From: Melanocharis versteri
Lineage: Eukaryota; Chordata; Aves; Passeriformes; Melanocharitidae
DNA length: 64,000 nt
Assembly (NCBI GenBank): GCA_013397845.1
Contig: VZTG01002328.1
Coordinates: 423,167 to 487,166, forward strand
Direction: 5' to 3'
Shown here: positions 52,266 through 64,000 of the stretch, in pieces
Numbering within the stretch: the first letter of the stretch is position 1
How the letters are laid out: every line of letters starts with the position of its first letter
The notes under the pieces: model-generated
What the model was told of the DNA's origin: nothing
The model's input: only the letters and a program-made list of their open reading frames with translations
Databases searched by the model: none
Translations under genes and position numbers: made by a program

Positions 52266-55200
52266 AGACAATCTGCCTTGCTAAGTAACATCTGTGTTAG
52301 TGGCAGCTAAAGTTGGTGATTTTATATTAGGATGGTTGTAACAGGGCAGCACTGCTCACTAAAGAAAAATGTATGTAATGAAGAAGGGGGAAAATCAGCC
52401 CAGCAACGGGTACAGGATCAAATATTTCCATTACAGATGGACTGTTGTTACACAAATGGATTCTTGGGAGAAATAAACCTTCAGCTTTTCTGCTAAAATG
52501 TAAGGTAACCCCAGCACGTGCACAGAGCAGTGTGGGATGCCAGGAAGGGAAATTTGGGTCATGGGCATATGAATTACTTGGAGCCAGTGATGTTTTCTTC
52601 ATTTGACTTACTAATCTATTTAATGCAGCTGCCAACACTTGCTGCACCTCTTAAAATTGACTTCGCCCCACCCCAGCAGTGGCACATTTATATTGGGCTG
52701 AATCACCACCACCTTGTCCAACACATCCTGCCTGCCCTCAGCCAAACATCTTTTCCTCTCTCCAGTTGCAAAATAGTAGCTGCTCCCAGCAGTTGAGTAT
52801 TAAATCTGATTAAATTTGATGGAAGCAGGTCCTCATTCTGTCCCAAAAGAGCTGATACTACAGACTCACGTGTTTTCCTTTGACTGCCTGTCTCCACTGC
52901 TGTCTCTTGCCTGGCACACTGCCTGGAAAGGAGGAGGGACAGTTGAAATAGGACAGCTTGCCAAAGAAATCAAGCTTCTTCAGAAGAAAAGCCCCAGTAT
53001 GAAAATTTCACTCTTTTTTGGGGCGTCCCCTTTTTACAGGTGAAATACACTTTTATATTTGAAAATATCAGGTTCCTTCATTGTGAAACTTGTTAGTCCT
53101 TTGTGTTTTTTTCTCTGGAGTGCAGAAATATCCTGATATATAATATAAAAAATATATGTTTAGGCGGAAAATTTATTCAGAAACCTGAGTGTTTCTGGCT
53201 TTATTTGCCCCAGTGTGAGCATGCTGTTAACACAGGTGCTGTCTCCTACTTTTGACATCAGAAATGGGGCCCAAATCCTCAGAGGTGGGCAAATTCATAA
53301 TTGATAAAAACTTCCGATAGACCTAGTTCCAACAATTGAAGAGATCTGCATTAAAATTAGGAGCTTGGGCTACAGGAATAATTATTTTCTTGCTATCTAT
53401 TTTTGCTGCATAGTCTGAAGGGACAATCTGTTAGAAATCAGCACATCTACAGAAACTGCTTGGTTCACCAGCTAATAAAAATGATTAAGAGTAATAATGA
53501 CAAAGCAAGCATGAGTGATATCATCTTGACATTTCCAAAGCCCAGGTGGATTGAATAATAATGGTGTGCTATTTGCCTTGCAACAGCAGGTTCCATGCTC
53601 CTGTTTATACCAAAGAAACAGAGCATCACAAAACCACACATGTACACTTACATATGGTGCTGTGTAAAGTCAGGCAGCATCTGGTCCTGTAGCCATTAAT
53701 GTAAGATGTTTTGAGTTAAGAAACCAAAGATGGTTTGATGCATTCCAACAGCTGAGATTTTCTGGCTGCCTTTTTAGGTCAGCTCTCTACTCTCATGCTT
53801 TCTTGAAGTGCGTTTTTGGGCCCTGGTGGGTGTTTAGCTGCCCACACGCCAGGCTCCTCTGACTCACCTTGCTGCAGACAGCAACAAAAGCCATCCTCCA
53901 AATTTAAATGCTTGTCAAACTGTACATCGACTGGCTCACAAGGAGAGCTTTGCAAATTAAGCACTGGGTATAGAGTAACCGAAGCAACTTAAAAGTGGTT
54001 TCAGCACAGCTTCAAACTCTTTGCTGCACCAGAAGGGTGGAATAAATCACACCGTATAAGTGTCTATTGGTTCATTTATCACAGCTGCTATGCAGAAAGC
54101 TTATTGCCTCCTAGAAATGGTATTTGTGCATACTGTAGGATGACAGAAAAATACCAGAAGTTCTTTATAGAAGCCTTCCTCTCTTATTAGAAAAGCAGCC
54201 TTCTCTTACTAAGTTTGCTCTCTGTGGGGATCTTAAGGAGGTGGTGGGATGTGCACAGACCCGAACTTAATGACATCAGCTCCTCAGCTGTAACTTCCTG
54301 TGTCTGTCTGGCCACACCTGAGCCAGCTGTGGGCTGAACAAGATATTCCAGGGCACATGAGGCACTGGAAACAGGGTGGCTGGGTCTGCCAGGCTGCTGC
54401 CTCTTCCTCTGACTGCTCTGCAAAGGCAGCCCGGCACAGCACCACACCAGCCCAGGGGAACCACAGGCACTCGAGCTTGCTTCAACCCCCTCTAAAAAGA
54501 TTTTGGACCAAGACAAGTGGCAGAGAGAGGAATTGGGACTACTAGCTTGCTTTTGAGAGGAAACCACAAGCCTGGAGGTGGGAATACCTGCTGATAGTCT
54601 GATACAGCATTGACTACTAGACATCTTCCACTGCATACTACTGAGTTACACTTTGCTCCAAACAGGCCCTGAGGGCTGCTGAGGTCTTCTCCTGAGCCTG
54701 CTCCTCCAGCATAAGTGCCCCCACCACTGCTCAGCTCAGATGGCAACTTTGGTCCTGGAAATGCCATCAAAGCTGCTATGCTTCTAGGCTGGCGTCAGGT
54801 TTTGCAAGGAGCAAAAGGAAACAGGAAGCTTTGTTTCCATAAATGTGACTCAGGATTGCCCAGAATCAGGATTCCAAAAGTAATTTTGGGTTTGTGTGTG
54901 CTTGCTTCAGCTGTGAGACTTGGTTTACATTTCCATTAATGCCTTCAGAGACTGAGCCAAGCTGTAGTCAGCCTTTTCCCTCAAGCTTGTTCTCACAAAG
55001 CTAGATCAAACACCAGCATTTGTCTCTGGAAAGTGGAAATCTATAGTAAAAAACATTAACCAAGCAAGCCTGCAAATGCTGTGCCCACTAGTTAAGAAAA
55101 TTAATCCACTGCATAATGAGCAAAAGAAATTTAATTAATTTCTAAATGGACAGGATGCTTCAAAGGTCTTGGTGGATCTGTCAGGAAAGTATTTTTCATA

Positions 55201-55305
55201 TCAGGGAGAAATCTAATCATTAAGCAGGGTCTGGAGAGCTGGCAACTCTATTACAGAAGTAAGAGCTCAGAAATGTTTCTAGGTTCCTTTTGTAGACTTC
55301 AAATA
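52266..55305. other. Intergenic DNA, no gene seen
   Basis: This is mixed-composition sequence between two CR1 fragments. A GC-richer patch at about 54,250-54,780 produces overlapping frames on both strands (the longest is 149 codons at 54187-54636, minus). They look like chance frames in GC-rich DNA. No repeats or RNA genes were recognised. Confidence 0.5.
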
Positions 55306-55528
55306 AATCAGGGAGCTTTAGGTTGGACATTAGGAAGAATTTCTTCACGGAAAAGGTGTTTGGGCATTGGAATGGGCTGCCCAGGGAGGTGGTGGAGTCA
55401 CTGTCCCTGGAGGTGTTTAGGGAAATACCGGATGTGGCACTCAGTGCACATGGTGGTGTTGGGCCATAGGTTGGACTTGGTGATCTCAGAGGTCTGTTCC
55501 AGCCTAATTGATTCTGTGACTCTGTGAA
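55306..55528 (+). mobile_element. CR1 LINE 3' fragment
   Basis: This is a forward-oriented CR1 remnant. It begins near GCTTTAGGTTGGACATTAGG, contains the ORF2 C-terminal codons FFTEKVFGHWNGLPREVVE, and ends in the CR1-type 3' tail with the imperfect octamer repeat ATTCTGTGACTCTGTG. Only the last ~220 bp of the element are present. Confidence 0.92.
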
Positions 55529-56407
55529 AGAGAACTAACTAATGTTCATTGGGGTGTCCACTTCTGCTCCCACTTCGGAAGTAACTGAAAGAAAAATAAG
55601 TTGCTCTGAGCAAAGTGTAGACGTGATCATAAGAAAACACAACTGAAAGAAATAGAAAAGCAAACCCATCTGGAATACATGAAGATTAGCCTCATCTGCA
55701 TCTCAATTCATCCGCCACAAATTCTGTGTGAAGATGACACAAAATTGTAAATTCTTACCCTTCCTGATGTTTGGCACATTGTGTTCTCATTAAAAGGAAT
55801 TAGGTAAAAACAGTTTCATTTCTTGACTTCTATTTTTTTAAACTTTCAAGATCTTCCCTGAATAACACGTGTTTTGTTTGAACTTTGGCGTCTCATGTTT
55901 CCAGAGCATGGTATGGTTTTAGCTGGAAAAAAACAGCCAAAGGTGGTTTGATGAGCTGTGCTGCATTTGCTCATTGCAGTGTACGGACAGACAAGGGCCA
56001 GCGGAACAGGATCTGCTCTGCAACAGCCAACTCAGCTCCACAGTGGGAAAAAAGTATTGGGTCTGCTTTACATATGCAGCCTGATGTTAATTCCAAATGA
56101 CATCTCACCTTGTGATGTTTCATATACAGGCAAAAGCGAGAAGTGTTAGCAAACACTTCAGGTTTTAAGAAAATGCTCCCTCAGTTCAAAAGTTTGTTAC
56201 ATCTTTCTGATCAATTTTCTGACATGAAGAGATAATTCTAACTATTTTAAAATGTTTGAGGAAACAACATATGGTAGGCATGTGATGTATATGCTGTGAC
56301 AAAATTCAGGGTTGCAAGTGGCAAATATGCAACCATCTGTGCAACACAAATTACGTAAAAAAAAAGCAGACAAGCAAATACCGCAAATAACCCATGATGA
56401 GAAAAGT
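55529..56407. other. Intergenic DNA, no gene seen
   Basis: This is unassigned sequence between two CR1 fragments. Short frames (60-80 codons) are present on both strands with no recognisable features. Confidence 0.5.
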
Positions 56408-56865
56408 ATCATGGAATCATAGAATGGTTTGGATTGGAAGAGGACATAAAGATCATCCAGTCCCAATCCCCCTGTCATGGGCAGGGACACCTTCCACTAG
56501 ACCAGGTAGCTCAAAGCCCCATCCAGCTTGGCCTTGAACACTTCAAGGGATGAGGCCTCCACAACTTTTTTGGGCAACCTGTTCCTGTACCTCACCACTC
56601 CCACAGTGAAGAATTACTTCCTAGTATCTAATCTAAACCTATTCTCTTTGGTTTAAAGCCATTCCCCCTTGTCCCATCACTACATGGCCTTGTCAAAGGT
56701 CCCTCTCCAGCTTTCTTGTATCCTCCCTCAGGTACTGGAAGGTGCTCCAACGTCCTTCTGGAGGCTTCACTTCCCCAGGCTGAACAACCCCAACTCTCTG
56801 AGCCTGCCTTCATATCAGAGGTACTCCAGCCCTCTGCTCATCTTCATAAATTTGAGACTATCATT
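56408..56865 (-). mobile_element. CR1 LINE 3' fragment
   Basis: This is a reverse-oriented CR1 remnant. The plus-strand left end, GGAATCATAGAATGGTTTGG, is the reverse complement of the classical CR1 3' end (…CCATTCTATGATTCC). It is followed by GATCATCCAGTCCCAATCCC and by the non-coding 3' region blocks (GGGCAACCTGTTCC, CCTCACCACTCCCACAG, AGGCTGAACAACCCCAACTC). It ends near CTCTGCTCATCTTCATAAAT and has no coding capacity. Confidence 0.93.
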
Positions 56866-58043
56866 TCTTCTGACTAGTCCTGAGTTTAAAAAAAAAAGTG
56901 AAGAGAAGAGAATAGAAAAGCATCATCAGATTGTCTCTTGAAGTTTTAGCAGACACATTTTGGAGAATTATCTTACTTAACATGTATTTTCAGTGCTACT
57001 ATACTCATGTAGCAATTCCATGCACTTCCACATTTACTTTTGGTACTGTAATTTTTTGAGGCAAAAATAACACCAAGAAAAGCATCCTAGCATCTATGAC
57101 AGGCTTAATAGGGATTAAGCACTGTAGAGCTAACACATTGTCATCATAGCTGTATCTTCTCCACAGAATAATAGGATGAAGCAACATAATGCTATCCTTG
57201 TACTGCAAACCCCATACCGGATGAGCCACACAGTTGTGTTGACAGTGCTGATTAACTGCTCTACCTTGCATTTGCAGAGATTAATTTCATGTGAAAGCAT
57301 CCTAATAATAGATGTTCAGACTGAGCTCTGCTATTACACAACAGGACAGTAAATTGGCCAGTAGGAGATTTGGGTCTTGCTGAGAGGTAATGATGAATAC
57401 CTGTCAGTACAGCAGTTGGTCTGCTTCCAAACAACCTTAAAATACATATCCTGCTTATGCTGCTCACATGGCGAAACATGTAATGTCTTCAGCGTATCTA
57501 AAGGCTAACCAGACAATCAGTGGTTTAGTCTAACCCTGCTAAAATCCCCTCTGAATACTTCTGCTTGATGCACAGTAAACCAAATCAGCTGAAAGGATGC
57601 CTGGTCTATAACCTTACTTGTGAAAGTCTCTATCGATGTCTGCCTCTTTTTCAACAAAACGAAGTAGGCAATCATTCACACCCCAAATATGTACAAGTAA
57701 ACCTTACCAGTCAGTATTTATGGCCTATTTTCTGTTGCAGAAGTTTTAACTAAAGTGGTACTGCAGTGCTTGTAAAGGCCTTCTGCAGCACTGACTGCAA
57801 CTATTAAAACTCAGACCTTATTGTTTATGTGACTTTTTTCCTTTATTCCACTGTTGTCTGAGTTATTTTTCCTTTCATTCCTCCTGCGGATTTGTTCCTT
57901 CCACCCCTATTCAGACACTGCAAGGCAAGAAGGGCATCTCAGGGGTAGGACATGCTGCTCAACGCCACTCAAGGTTCAGCAGGACAGGCTGTAAATGGAA
58001 TGTATCATTCCATTTAGTTCAAACACAACACAAAACTTCGGAA
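56866..58043. other. Intergenic DNA upstream of TMEM68 poly(A) site, no gene seen
   Basis: This is unassigned sequence between the last CR1 fragment and the end of the TMEM68 transcript. Only short chance frames are visible. Confidence 0.5.
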
Positions 58044-58068
58044 GTCTGTTCTAGTTGTCAATTTTATT
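58020..58068 (-). terminator. TMEM68 poly(A) signal and downstream GU-rich element
   Basis: On the minus strand AATAAA is at 58063-58068. About 27 nt further downstream is the GU-rich stretch GTTTTGTGTTGTGTTTG (58020-58036), the classical downstream element. Cleavage is expected at about 58040-58050. This pairing makes it a convincing end for the TMEM68 transcript. Confidence 0.8.
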
Positions 58069-60264
58069 CGAAAGGTGTCTTCTATACATTTTTAATATAT
58101 AGAAATAAATATGAAAGGCCTATATAAATATGAACACTTAGAGAGTACCAATACTGCCCTTCACTTTTTATACTGATCTTTCAAAACTTAAAGGGACAAA
58201 ACCGCAAGGGACAAAACCACAGCAAATAGCCCACATACTTAATAAAATAAATTTTACAAAATCTCTGATAACAATGTCCATTCACGCCTAACAGAACCTT
58301 TTAGACTGAGTTCTCTTTTACATATATGCAACCTCAACACAAAATATGTTCAGCTGCCTTTGAGATGTTCACAACATAGACTGATGTACATTTTCCTCAA
58401 GATGGACAGTAAAAAAAAGGTCTAATTGAGTTATACTTCAATGCAGGAATGTAGCATTAGCATTTTTAATGAAATGCTATGTTAACAGTATTTTTGAAAC
58501 ACAGTCCAATAAATTAAAAATAACAAAATCTTGCCTTCAAGTAAAACCCAAGTAATTTTAAAAACTTCAAAATGGGCATTTGCCTTTATATAACATGATT
58601 CTTCCCAAAGCTTTAAAAAAATTAACACCACGTAAAATGTTTTTGGTATAAAATAATATCATAAAGTAAATAAGCCTTTTGCTTCTTGTAAACCACATTT
58701 GATAGACAATTTCTCATAAAGTGATATTTTTCTATCACAGGGCATCATCCACATGAACTTATGCAATGTCAATAATTTACACATTTAAAAGAGCATAAAG
58801 CAAAGTATGCACTTAAATGGTGAGAGGAATGACTACTACATCGAATACAACTGCTTCTTCAAATGTTCGTTATTTGTTGGGGTGTTTTTGGGGGGGTGTA
58901 TTTTTTTTTAAGAAAAGGTCAAACCCCAACAATATTGAAAGGAGACCACATCATATAGCAAAAATCTCTTTCGTCTTTTCTGAAGGAATTTGTCCTCATC
59001 CCAGAACTAAAAAGCTCCCAGATGTTAATTTAAGAACTGTAGATTAAAATTCACGGAAATTAGAAGAAATATTTCAGGTATTTCCTACTTAGACAAAAAA
59101 ACCCACAGGCTTTAGCTAAGAAAAAATATAACAATATAATTTGCTCTAAGTGCACAAAAGCCCAATCTTGCAACTCTCTCCTGTTGATTCAATTGTTTTC
59201 ACTTAAGGAAAGTATACACAACTTCCTTCTCCTTCATTATTTAACTTATATAAATAACTGTTTGAAGAATATATTTAAGAGTTTATCCACACACTAAATC
59301 TAAAGGGTATTTGGGATTGCCAATCCTGTTTTTCAAAAGAACTACTGCTTTTAGAGTGTTGTAACAATTTTCTCTTTCCATCAAAATGAAGATTTTTGAG
59401 CTCATGTTACTAAACAGAATTCTCATTTCTACTTCTTGATGTTTGAATGCTTAGCTCATTGTTTCAAAAGAGAATTTGCAGATTCACTGAGAAATAAATG
59501 AGACAAGTGTCTACTCAAGGGTAGATATCCAATATGCCTTGGCTCGGAATAGCAGTTGTGTTGTAGGGTTCTCATTCACAGCATCGGAGTGGTTTCCATA
59601 ACAAACCTCCTTGGATCACTGTAGTTCTCTAATCAATTTTTACTCCTCTGAACCCTTTCTGAGCTCACCCAGCAAAACTAAACACTTTGCAACACAGGTT
59701 TTGCAGGCATTGCTAGAGGTTCTGCAGGCCAAAAGTGGTGGACTGTCTCCCAGCAGTTTGAGTAACAATCTCAAGAAAGTTTTCATACGTGTTGCATGGC
59801 ATTAATCTGGCCCAAAAAACCTCCTTACATTGATGAGGGTCAAGACATTAAGACTCCAGCTCTGCAGAGGGTTGGACATTCAGGTTAGAGATCCATCATG
59901 GTGGGGATGGGAGACAATGACAGATCAAAAGGAAGACAAACCATATACATAAAGGCTCACAGTGTTATTTGGAGAAAAACCCCCAACTGAAACCCAGAAT
60001 CAATAACCCAGACACTTCCAAGGTAGGAATGCATTTATCAAAAATTAAACTTTGCCCCATTATGAATGATTTGAAGTTTGGACTCCTGAGCTTGACACTG
60101 GACAGGGGAAAGGGCAAGGGCAAGTGACTTCTATCTTAAATTATACAGCAGTACCATTAGGACAGTATTTAAAACCTATTATTAGAAGAATGAATAATTT
60201 ACAAATGTAACTTCAAGAATACTATAACTAAATAGTAGTTATAGAAGTTTAAGCTCAGAAGACC
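58044..60264 (-). other. TMEM68: TMEM68 3' UTR
   Basis: About 2.2 kb of AT-rich sequence between the TMEM68 stop codon and its poly(A) signal. No earlier minus-strand AATAAA of comparable quality was noticed. It contains no recognised transposable element. The upstream edge is fixed by the stop codon; the downstream edge is inferred from the poly(A) context. Confidence 0.78.
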
Positions 60265-60369
60265 TTAATCTTCTTTCTTTTGTGTTTGAAATCGTTCCAT
60301 TAAAGCCCTAAATATATTTCCTGGTATTTTCTGATGTTTTTCTATGAGAGCTTGGATTGCTGCTTTTGT
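60265..60369 (-). CDS. TMEM68: TMEM68 last coding exon (34 residues plus stop)
   Basis: The minus-strand exon follows the acceptor CTCTTTCCCTACAG and encodes the C-terminus TKAAIQALIEKHQKIPGN, then a basic tail ending QTQKKED, with TAA at 60265-60267. It begins in phase 0, matching the donor of the preceding exon exactly. TMEM68 is an ER membrane protein of the PlsC/LPLAT acyltransferase superfamily, reported to make triacylglycerol independently of DGAT1 and DGAT2 (DIESL). This exon is the helical C-terminal end after the catalytic domain. It is too short to be found by an open-frame scan and was identified from its protein similarity, splice sites and synteny with XKR4. Confidence 0.93.
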   Translation of the reverse strand, partial: TKAAIQALIEKHQKIPGNIFRALMERFQTQKKED

Positions 60370-62389
60370 CTGTAGGGAAAGAGAAAAGGTTTTGGTCAGA
60401 AAAACTCATCTTTATACTGCTCATATAATAACACAATTTCTGGGCTCTTTTTCATCCTCTCAAATACCACAGAACTACTGCAAATTCAAATTACTCTTCT
60501 TCCGTATTTAAGCCCACAGGATGTGATTGTGGCAATACTGCCATGAAACAGACCAACAAACTAGTATCTCTTATGTCTGGTAGCTGTGTTCACAAGCTCT
60601 ATCAGTGATACACAAAAGTCAAACAACAACAGAGTAAATTAACGAAGAGACTTAGGTCTATAAAGCATGTTAAGCACCTGCATGATGTACTGCAACTCAA
60701 ACTCCTGCCTGTGCCGAGGTTTGCATCAGTAACACTCTTCCAGTGGGCAACAACTTTGCTTCTACACATGCTCAGAAGTGGCACTGAAACACCATTGTGT
60801 CTTAACACATTTGACTTGAACAAAGTAATGCCCTCTGGATCCAAGGCCCCTGAAGGAACTGGTCCTGTAGCACATGCTCAGGCCGCTTAGCTGCATGCGA
60901 CAGCAGCCTTCACTTTCACTCAAAAAACAAACAGGCCAAGGAGTGCACAGCAGTTAACTCTTATTACATAAAAGCTCTATAGGGAACATTCAAAGGCAGG
61001 GCTACGTGCAAAAGCTGTGGTGAGAACACACAGTAATCTTCCTATTCTGCCTAGATAAGCACAGGCTAGTGAATACTTAAGGCCAGTAACAGAAGAACAG
61101 AGAATTATTTTCCTCTGTAAACCAGTGGCCAGCAAGGGCAGATGTTGGTAGAATGTCACTTGTTGGTACAAGCTCCCACTGTTTATATGAAGTAGGTGTG
61201 ATCAACTGTTAAGTCCTTGGAGAAGGACTTTATGCATCTAGTCCTAAGTGACTCTACAGACCTAAAATTTGCATTAGGTAAAAAATTTGAGCTTAATTTT
61301 TTCCTATATATAATGGGAAAACGCATACTGTGCCATAGCCTGAAACATGAGATGCAACTTTAAAATTGCTCTAACTAGGATTCTAGGGAATTTGCATTCT
61401 AGGGGCCTTATCTAGCAGAATCTGAACTTAAGTCAGAAGTAAGTGAGGGTTGGCACAAATGTAAGATGCCAATGCACATCTGAAAGCAATTTAAATTCTC
61501 TGCTGAAAGCCAGCAGTTCTGAAGTCCTGTCAGAGTGACCCCATGAAAGAAACAATCAGTTTTCCATAACCAGGGCCTAAGATATTGCAGACAAACATTT
61601 TAAGAGTCTTTTTGCATAGACCTAATCATAAGCTAAAGAGACAAAGAGAGACAACTGAACTGACACCTGCATGGTCAAGAAAAGTCTCTCTCTCAAGTGA
61701 AGTTTTTGGAATATTATAAGTGACCATCTGTAGAGTTTTCAAAAATACCTATTTCAGCCCACTCCATCTCACTGCTCCACCACTTAACTGGTTTATGTCT
61801 TTGCACTGTGAAATCTATTAATAAACTGAATGAACATGAGGACCTGAAAATCCTTTCTATAAAACATCTAAATCTGAATTAGAGGAACATTTTGAAGTTC
61901 AATTGTTGGGTTAGAAGCTGGACAAAATAGAAACACACTAGAAAAAGCAGGGAAATTGTTTACCATTTTTTAATTGTATGCAATTCCAACAGTTTGTGAA
62001 CATAGATTTGCTATGTTTGAAAGGCTTCCTTAGTATCTTTCTGAAAACACCAGGAAGCAGAATGCTTCCTCTTGGGTGAAATGCTTCTCTTTACCAACCC
62101 AGAGCTGTCTTATCTGACTGAACTTCTTCAGTCTTTAAAGCAAGTTGTTTCTCAAAGCAAATATAGGGTGCAATTAACTTTAAAAGACCTAGAACATCTG
62201 CAAGTTGTAGTAATAAAAAGATTGTATTTAAGAAGGACATTCAGAGTTAGGCAAGTACAAAACTTAGCATGACTCCACCAATTTCTCTAACTGGCTCCTA
62301 GACAGAAATCACTTGACAAGACTATTGCAGTGGTTTTTATCAGAACATTCAATATTTTAAATTTATATATATATAGATATCTATCTTAC
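60370..62389 (-). other. TMEM68: TMEM68 last intron (~2.0 kb)
   Basis: The intron is bounded on the minus strand by the donor GTAAGAT (62383-62389) and the acceptor CCCTACAG (60370-60377). The pyrimidine tract before the acceptor is strong. No transposable element or embedded gene was recognised. Confidence 0.88.
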
Positions 62390-62529
62390 CTTCGCAGCTA
62401 GTTCCTCAGCAGTCACATTTGGTTCATATGGAATGGGTTCTCCAATAAATGTACGTAGTTTGACTGGAAATCCCCCGTACAGAGGAACTATTGGTAATCT
62501 AATACGCTCATATAGCGACCTAAGTATTT
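62390..62529 (-). CDS. TMEM68: TMEM68 penultimate coding exon (~46 codons)
   Basis: The minus strand reads ILRSLYERIRLPIVPLYGG, FPVKLRTFIGEPIPYEP and NVTAEELAAK, then a GTAAGAT donor. This is the end of the acyltransferase domain of TMEM68. The proline-flanked segment and YGGFPVKLRT block are highly conserved in the family. The catalytic HxxxxD block lies in earlier exons outside the window. The exon start chosen is after TTTTTTCTCATTAG (140 nt, two bases completing a split codon). A second AG ten bases downstream would start the exon at 62519 (130 nt) instead. Preceding in-frame residues are intron read-through. Together with the last exon this gives the final ~80 residues of the protein. 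Confidence 0.93.
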
Positions 62530-64000
62530 CTAATGAGAAAAAACGTAGCAGAAAGCAGGAGAAAGAAAGGTGGAGAAGGGAGAAGGGGAGTGGGGGAGGG
62601 TAAAGGAGGGAAGACAGAGAGAGAGAGAGAGAGACTGAGATTATTCTGTAAAGCTTTTTTTTCCCCACTATGTCTTAACATTGAAACTGGCTTGCAAAGT
62701 AATCTAGCCCCCAACCCAGACTCTCAAACAATATGTCATCTCAAGTGCTATCCTACCTTGACTTTCATTTCCTAAAAGCTGCATTAACGCTTACATCAGA
62801 TTTCTTTCTACCCTAACTTGGTGTGAAATCTTTCCTCCAAAGAGTAGCTGAAACGAGAAGGAAGAAGAGGAGAGAAATTCAATAGCTGCCTCTCCGGAGA
62901 GGAAGGGAATGCTACGCAATACAGGTTACAGGTTCAGCTCATTTGACAGGTTAGCATTAGAAACTAGTATTGGAAGACTGCACTGTTCAGTCCCACTGAG
63001 GTCCAGAGGATCAGAAATAGCCTTTTCTGCCTAAAAGTCAGTCATGCTAACATACTGAATTGCTCTCTCAGATCACACACTGGTTGCAGTTAAACAATAT
63101 AAAAAGAGAGAAAAAACAGGTAGTTCAATTATCTCTAAGAGGACACATTCTTCCCCACATGACACCTTCTAAGCATTTATACCAAATATACCCAGAAGGG
63201 ATTATTTGAAAAATGTGCGCTAATATTATCCTTCTCAATTTCAGACAAGAAATTCCATTAACTGGGGTGTTGGCATAAGAAAATCCTTACTAATCAAGAC
63301 GTGGAATTTTCTGTACACAACCTATAAAAACAAAGACAAAAACTACTGAAACTGGAGTAATACCTCCAGTGATCAAGAGAGTTACATTCCTCTAGCAACT
63401 CCGCTGTAGAATGCAAGTAGCATAAATGATTTTGGCTTCAATTTCTTCTGTTTGGGATTCTCCTGAACACAGCAACCATTAACTGCTGTTTATTTTTGTA
63501 CAATATGACAAATGTGTGAATTATTCCAGCTGCTGCATCTGATGCCTTGGCTTTCTCCATGCAATACATAGCTCTTAAATGGAGGGGGAGAGAAACAGAA
63601 CTGTGCTGCCCTGCAGCCCTCTGATGAAGGTGATGGATGCCATACTTGAGGCAGAACACAGTGGTGTGGAGGAGACTTGTTCAGGCCCCTCTGCTGGATA
63701 GTCACTAAGAGAATATAAAAAAGAGGGGGTTTAACACCAGCAAATGGGCAGAGATGTGGGCATCTGATCACCCCAAAGACGGACCCTTCAGACAAAGACC
63801 CATCTATTCACGTTCTGGCTGCAAATTCCATAGAGAAAAGGAAGGAGAGCTGCAAAATGCAAGGTTTTGTGAGGAACCACACATCTAGTGCAGAATAGAA
63901 AAGCAACTACAGATTAAATGTAGTTCAAACCATTCAAACTCTAAGTACAGGTAGAAATGCAAGCACAGAACTTTAGGAGAACATTGAAAGGAGTTACGTG
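62530..64000 (-). other. TMEM68: TMEM68 intron, running off the window
   Basis: This is intron sequence upstream of the penultimate TMEM68 exon. I looked on the minus strand for the preceding acyltransferase exon and did not find it, so it should lie beyond 64000. The first ~110 nt are almost purely purine on the plus strand, that is, a long pyrimidine tract leading to the acceptor. The rest holds only short chance frames. Confidence 0.7.
62616..62634. repeat. (AG)n microsatellite in a purine-rich tract
   Basis: About 9.5 AG units sit within a longer purine-rich stretch, roughly 62535-62640. On the minus strand it forms an extended pyrimidine tract just upstream of the TMEM68 acceptor. Confidence 0.92.

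Noticed and set aside
54187..54770. 149-codon minus-strand frame and overlapping frames
   Set aside because: Several frames are open at once in a GC-richer patch, with no homology or splice context.
62520..62775. Serine/leucine-rich frames over the purine tract
   Set aside because: They are translations of the pyrimidine tract and AG microsatellite before the TMEM68 acceptor. The 3' end of one overlaps the real exon, but its start is intronic.
1..64000. CRISPR arrays, prokaryotic operons, riboswitches
   Set aside because: The window is clearly vertebrate nuclear DNA (spliced exons, CR1, LTRs). No regularly spaced direct repeats or prokaryotic gene arrangement were seen.

Overview
The window is vertebrate nuclear DNA, most likely from a bird. 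It is AT-rich and mostly non-coding, with introns, long 3' untranslated regions, three CR1-type LINE fragments and three solo LTRs of kinds common in bird genomes. Only three protein-coding exons can be supported, and they belong to two genes. The first is the last exon of XKR4 on the + strand (27224-28170 coding). The second gene is TMEM68 on the - strand, represented by its last exon (60265-60369 coding) and the exon before it (about 62390-62529). XKR4 and TMEM68 are also neighbours in this tail-to-tail arrangement in mammals, so the window looks like an ordinary conserved syntenic block.

Layout. Positions 1-27223 are read as the final intron of XKR4. No XKR4 exon was recognised there, but three solo LTRs were, at 4697-5300, 13720-14082 and about 18435-19340. 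Each is flanked by a matching 5-6 bp target-site duplication, and all three lie antisense to XKR4. Positions 27224-28170 are the XKR4 terminal coding exon. From 28171 onward is its 3' UTR, which may end near an early AATAAA at 28495 or run about 17 kb to a stronger-looking site at 45277. No transposable element was recognised between 28171 and 45300. Positions 45300-58044 are intergenic, between the convergent gene ends, and hold three CR1 fragments. Positions 58044-60264 are the TMEM68 3' UTR, with a clear poly(A) signal and GU-rich element. The remainder is TMEM68 exon and intron sequence running off the right edge.

Functionally, XKR4 is a caspase-activated phospholipid scramblase of the plasma membrane. 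TMEM68 is an ER glycerolipid acyltransferase-family protein. Nothing in the sequence suggests they act together; they are simply neighbours. I found no CRISPR array, no intact mobile element, no functional RNA gene and no convincing undescribed system. The items most worth a second look are the possible very long XKR4 3' UTR, the set of dated-able solo LTRs, and a tRNA-like relic near 7.8 kb.
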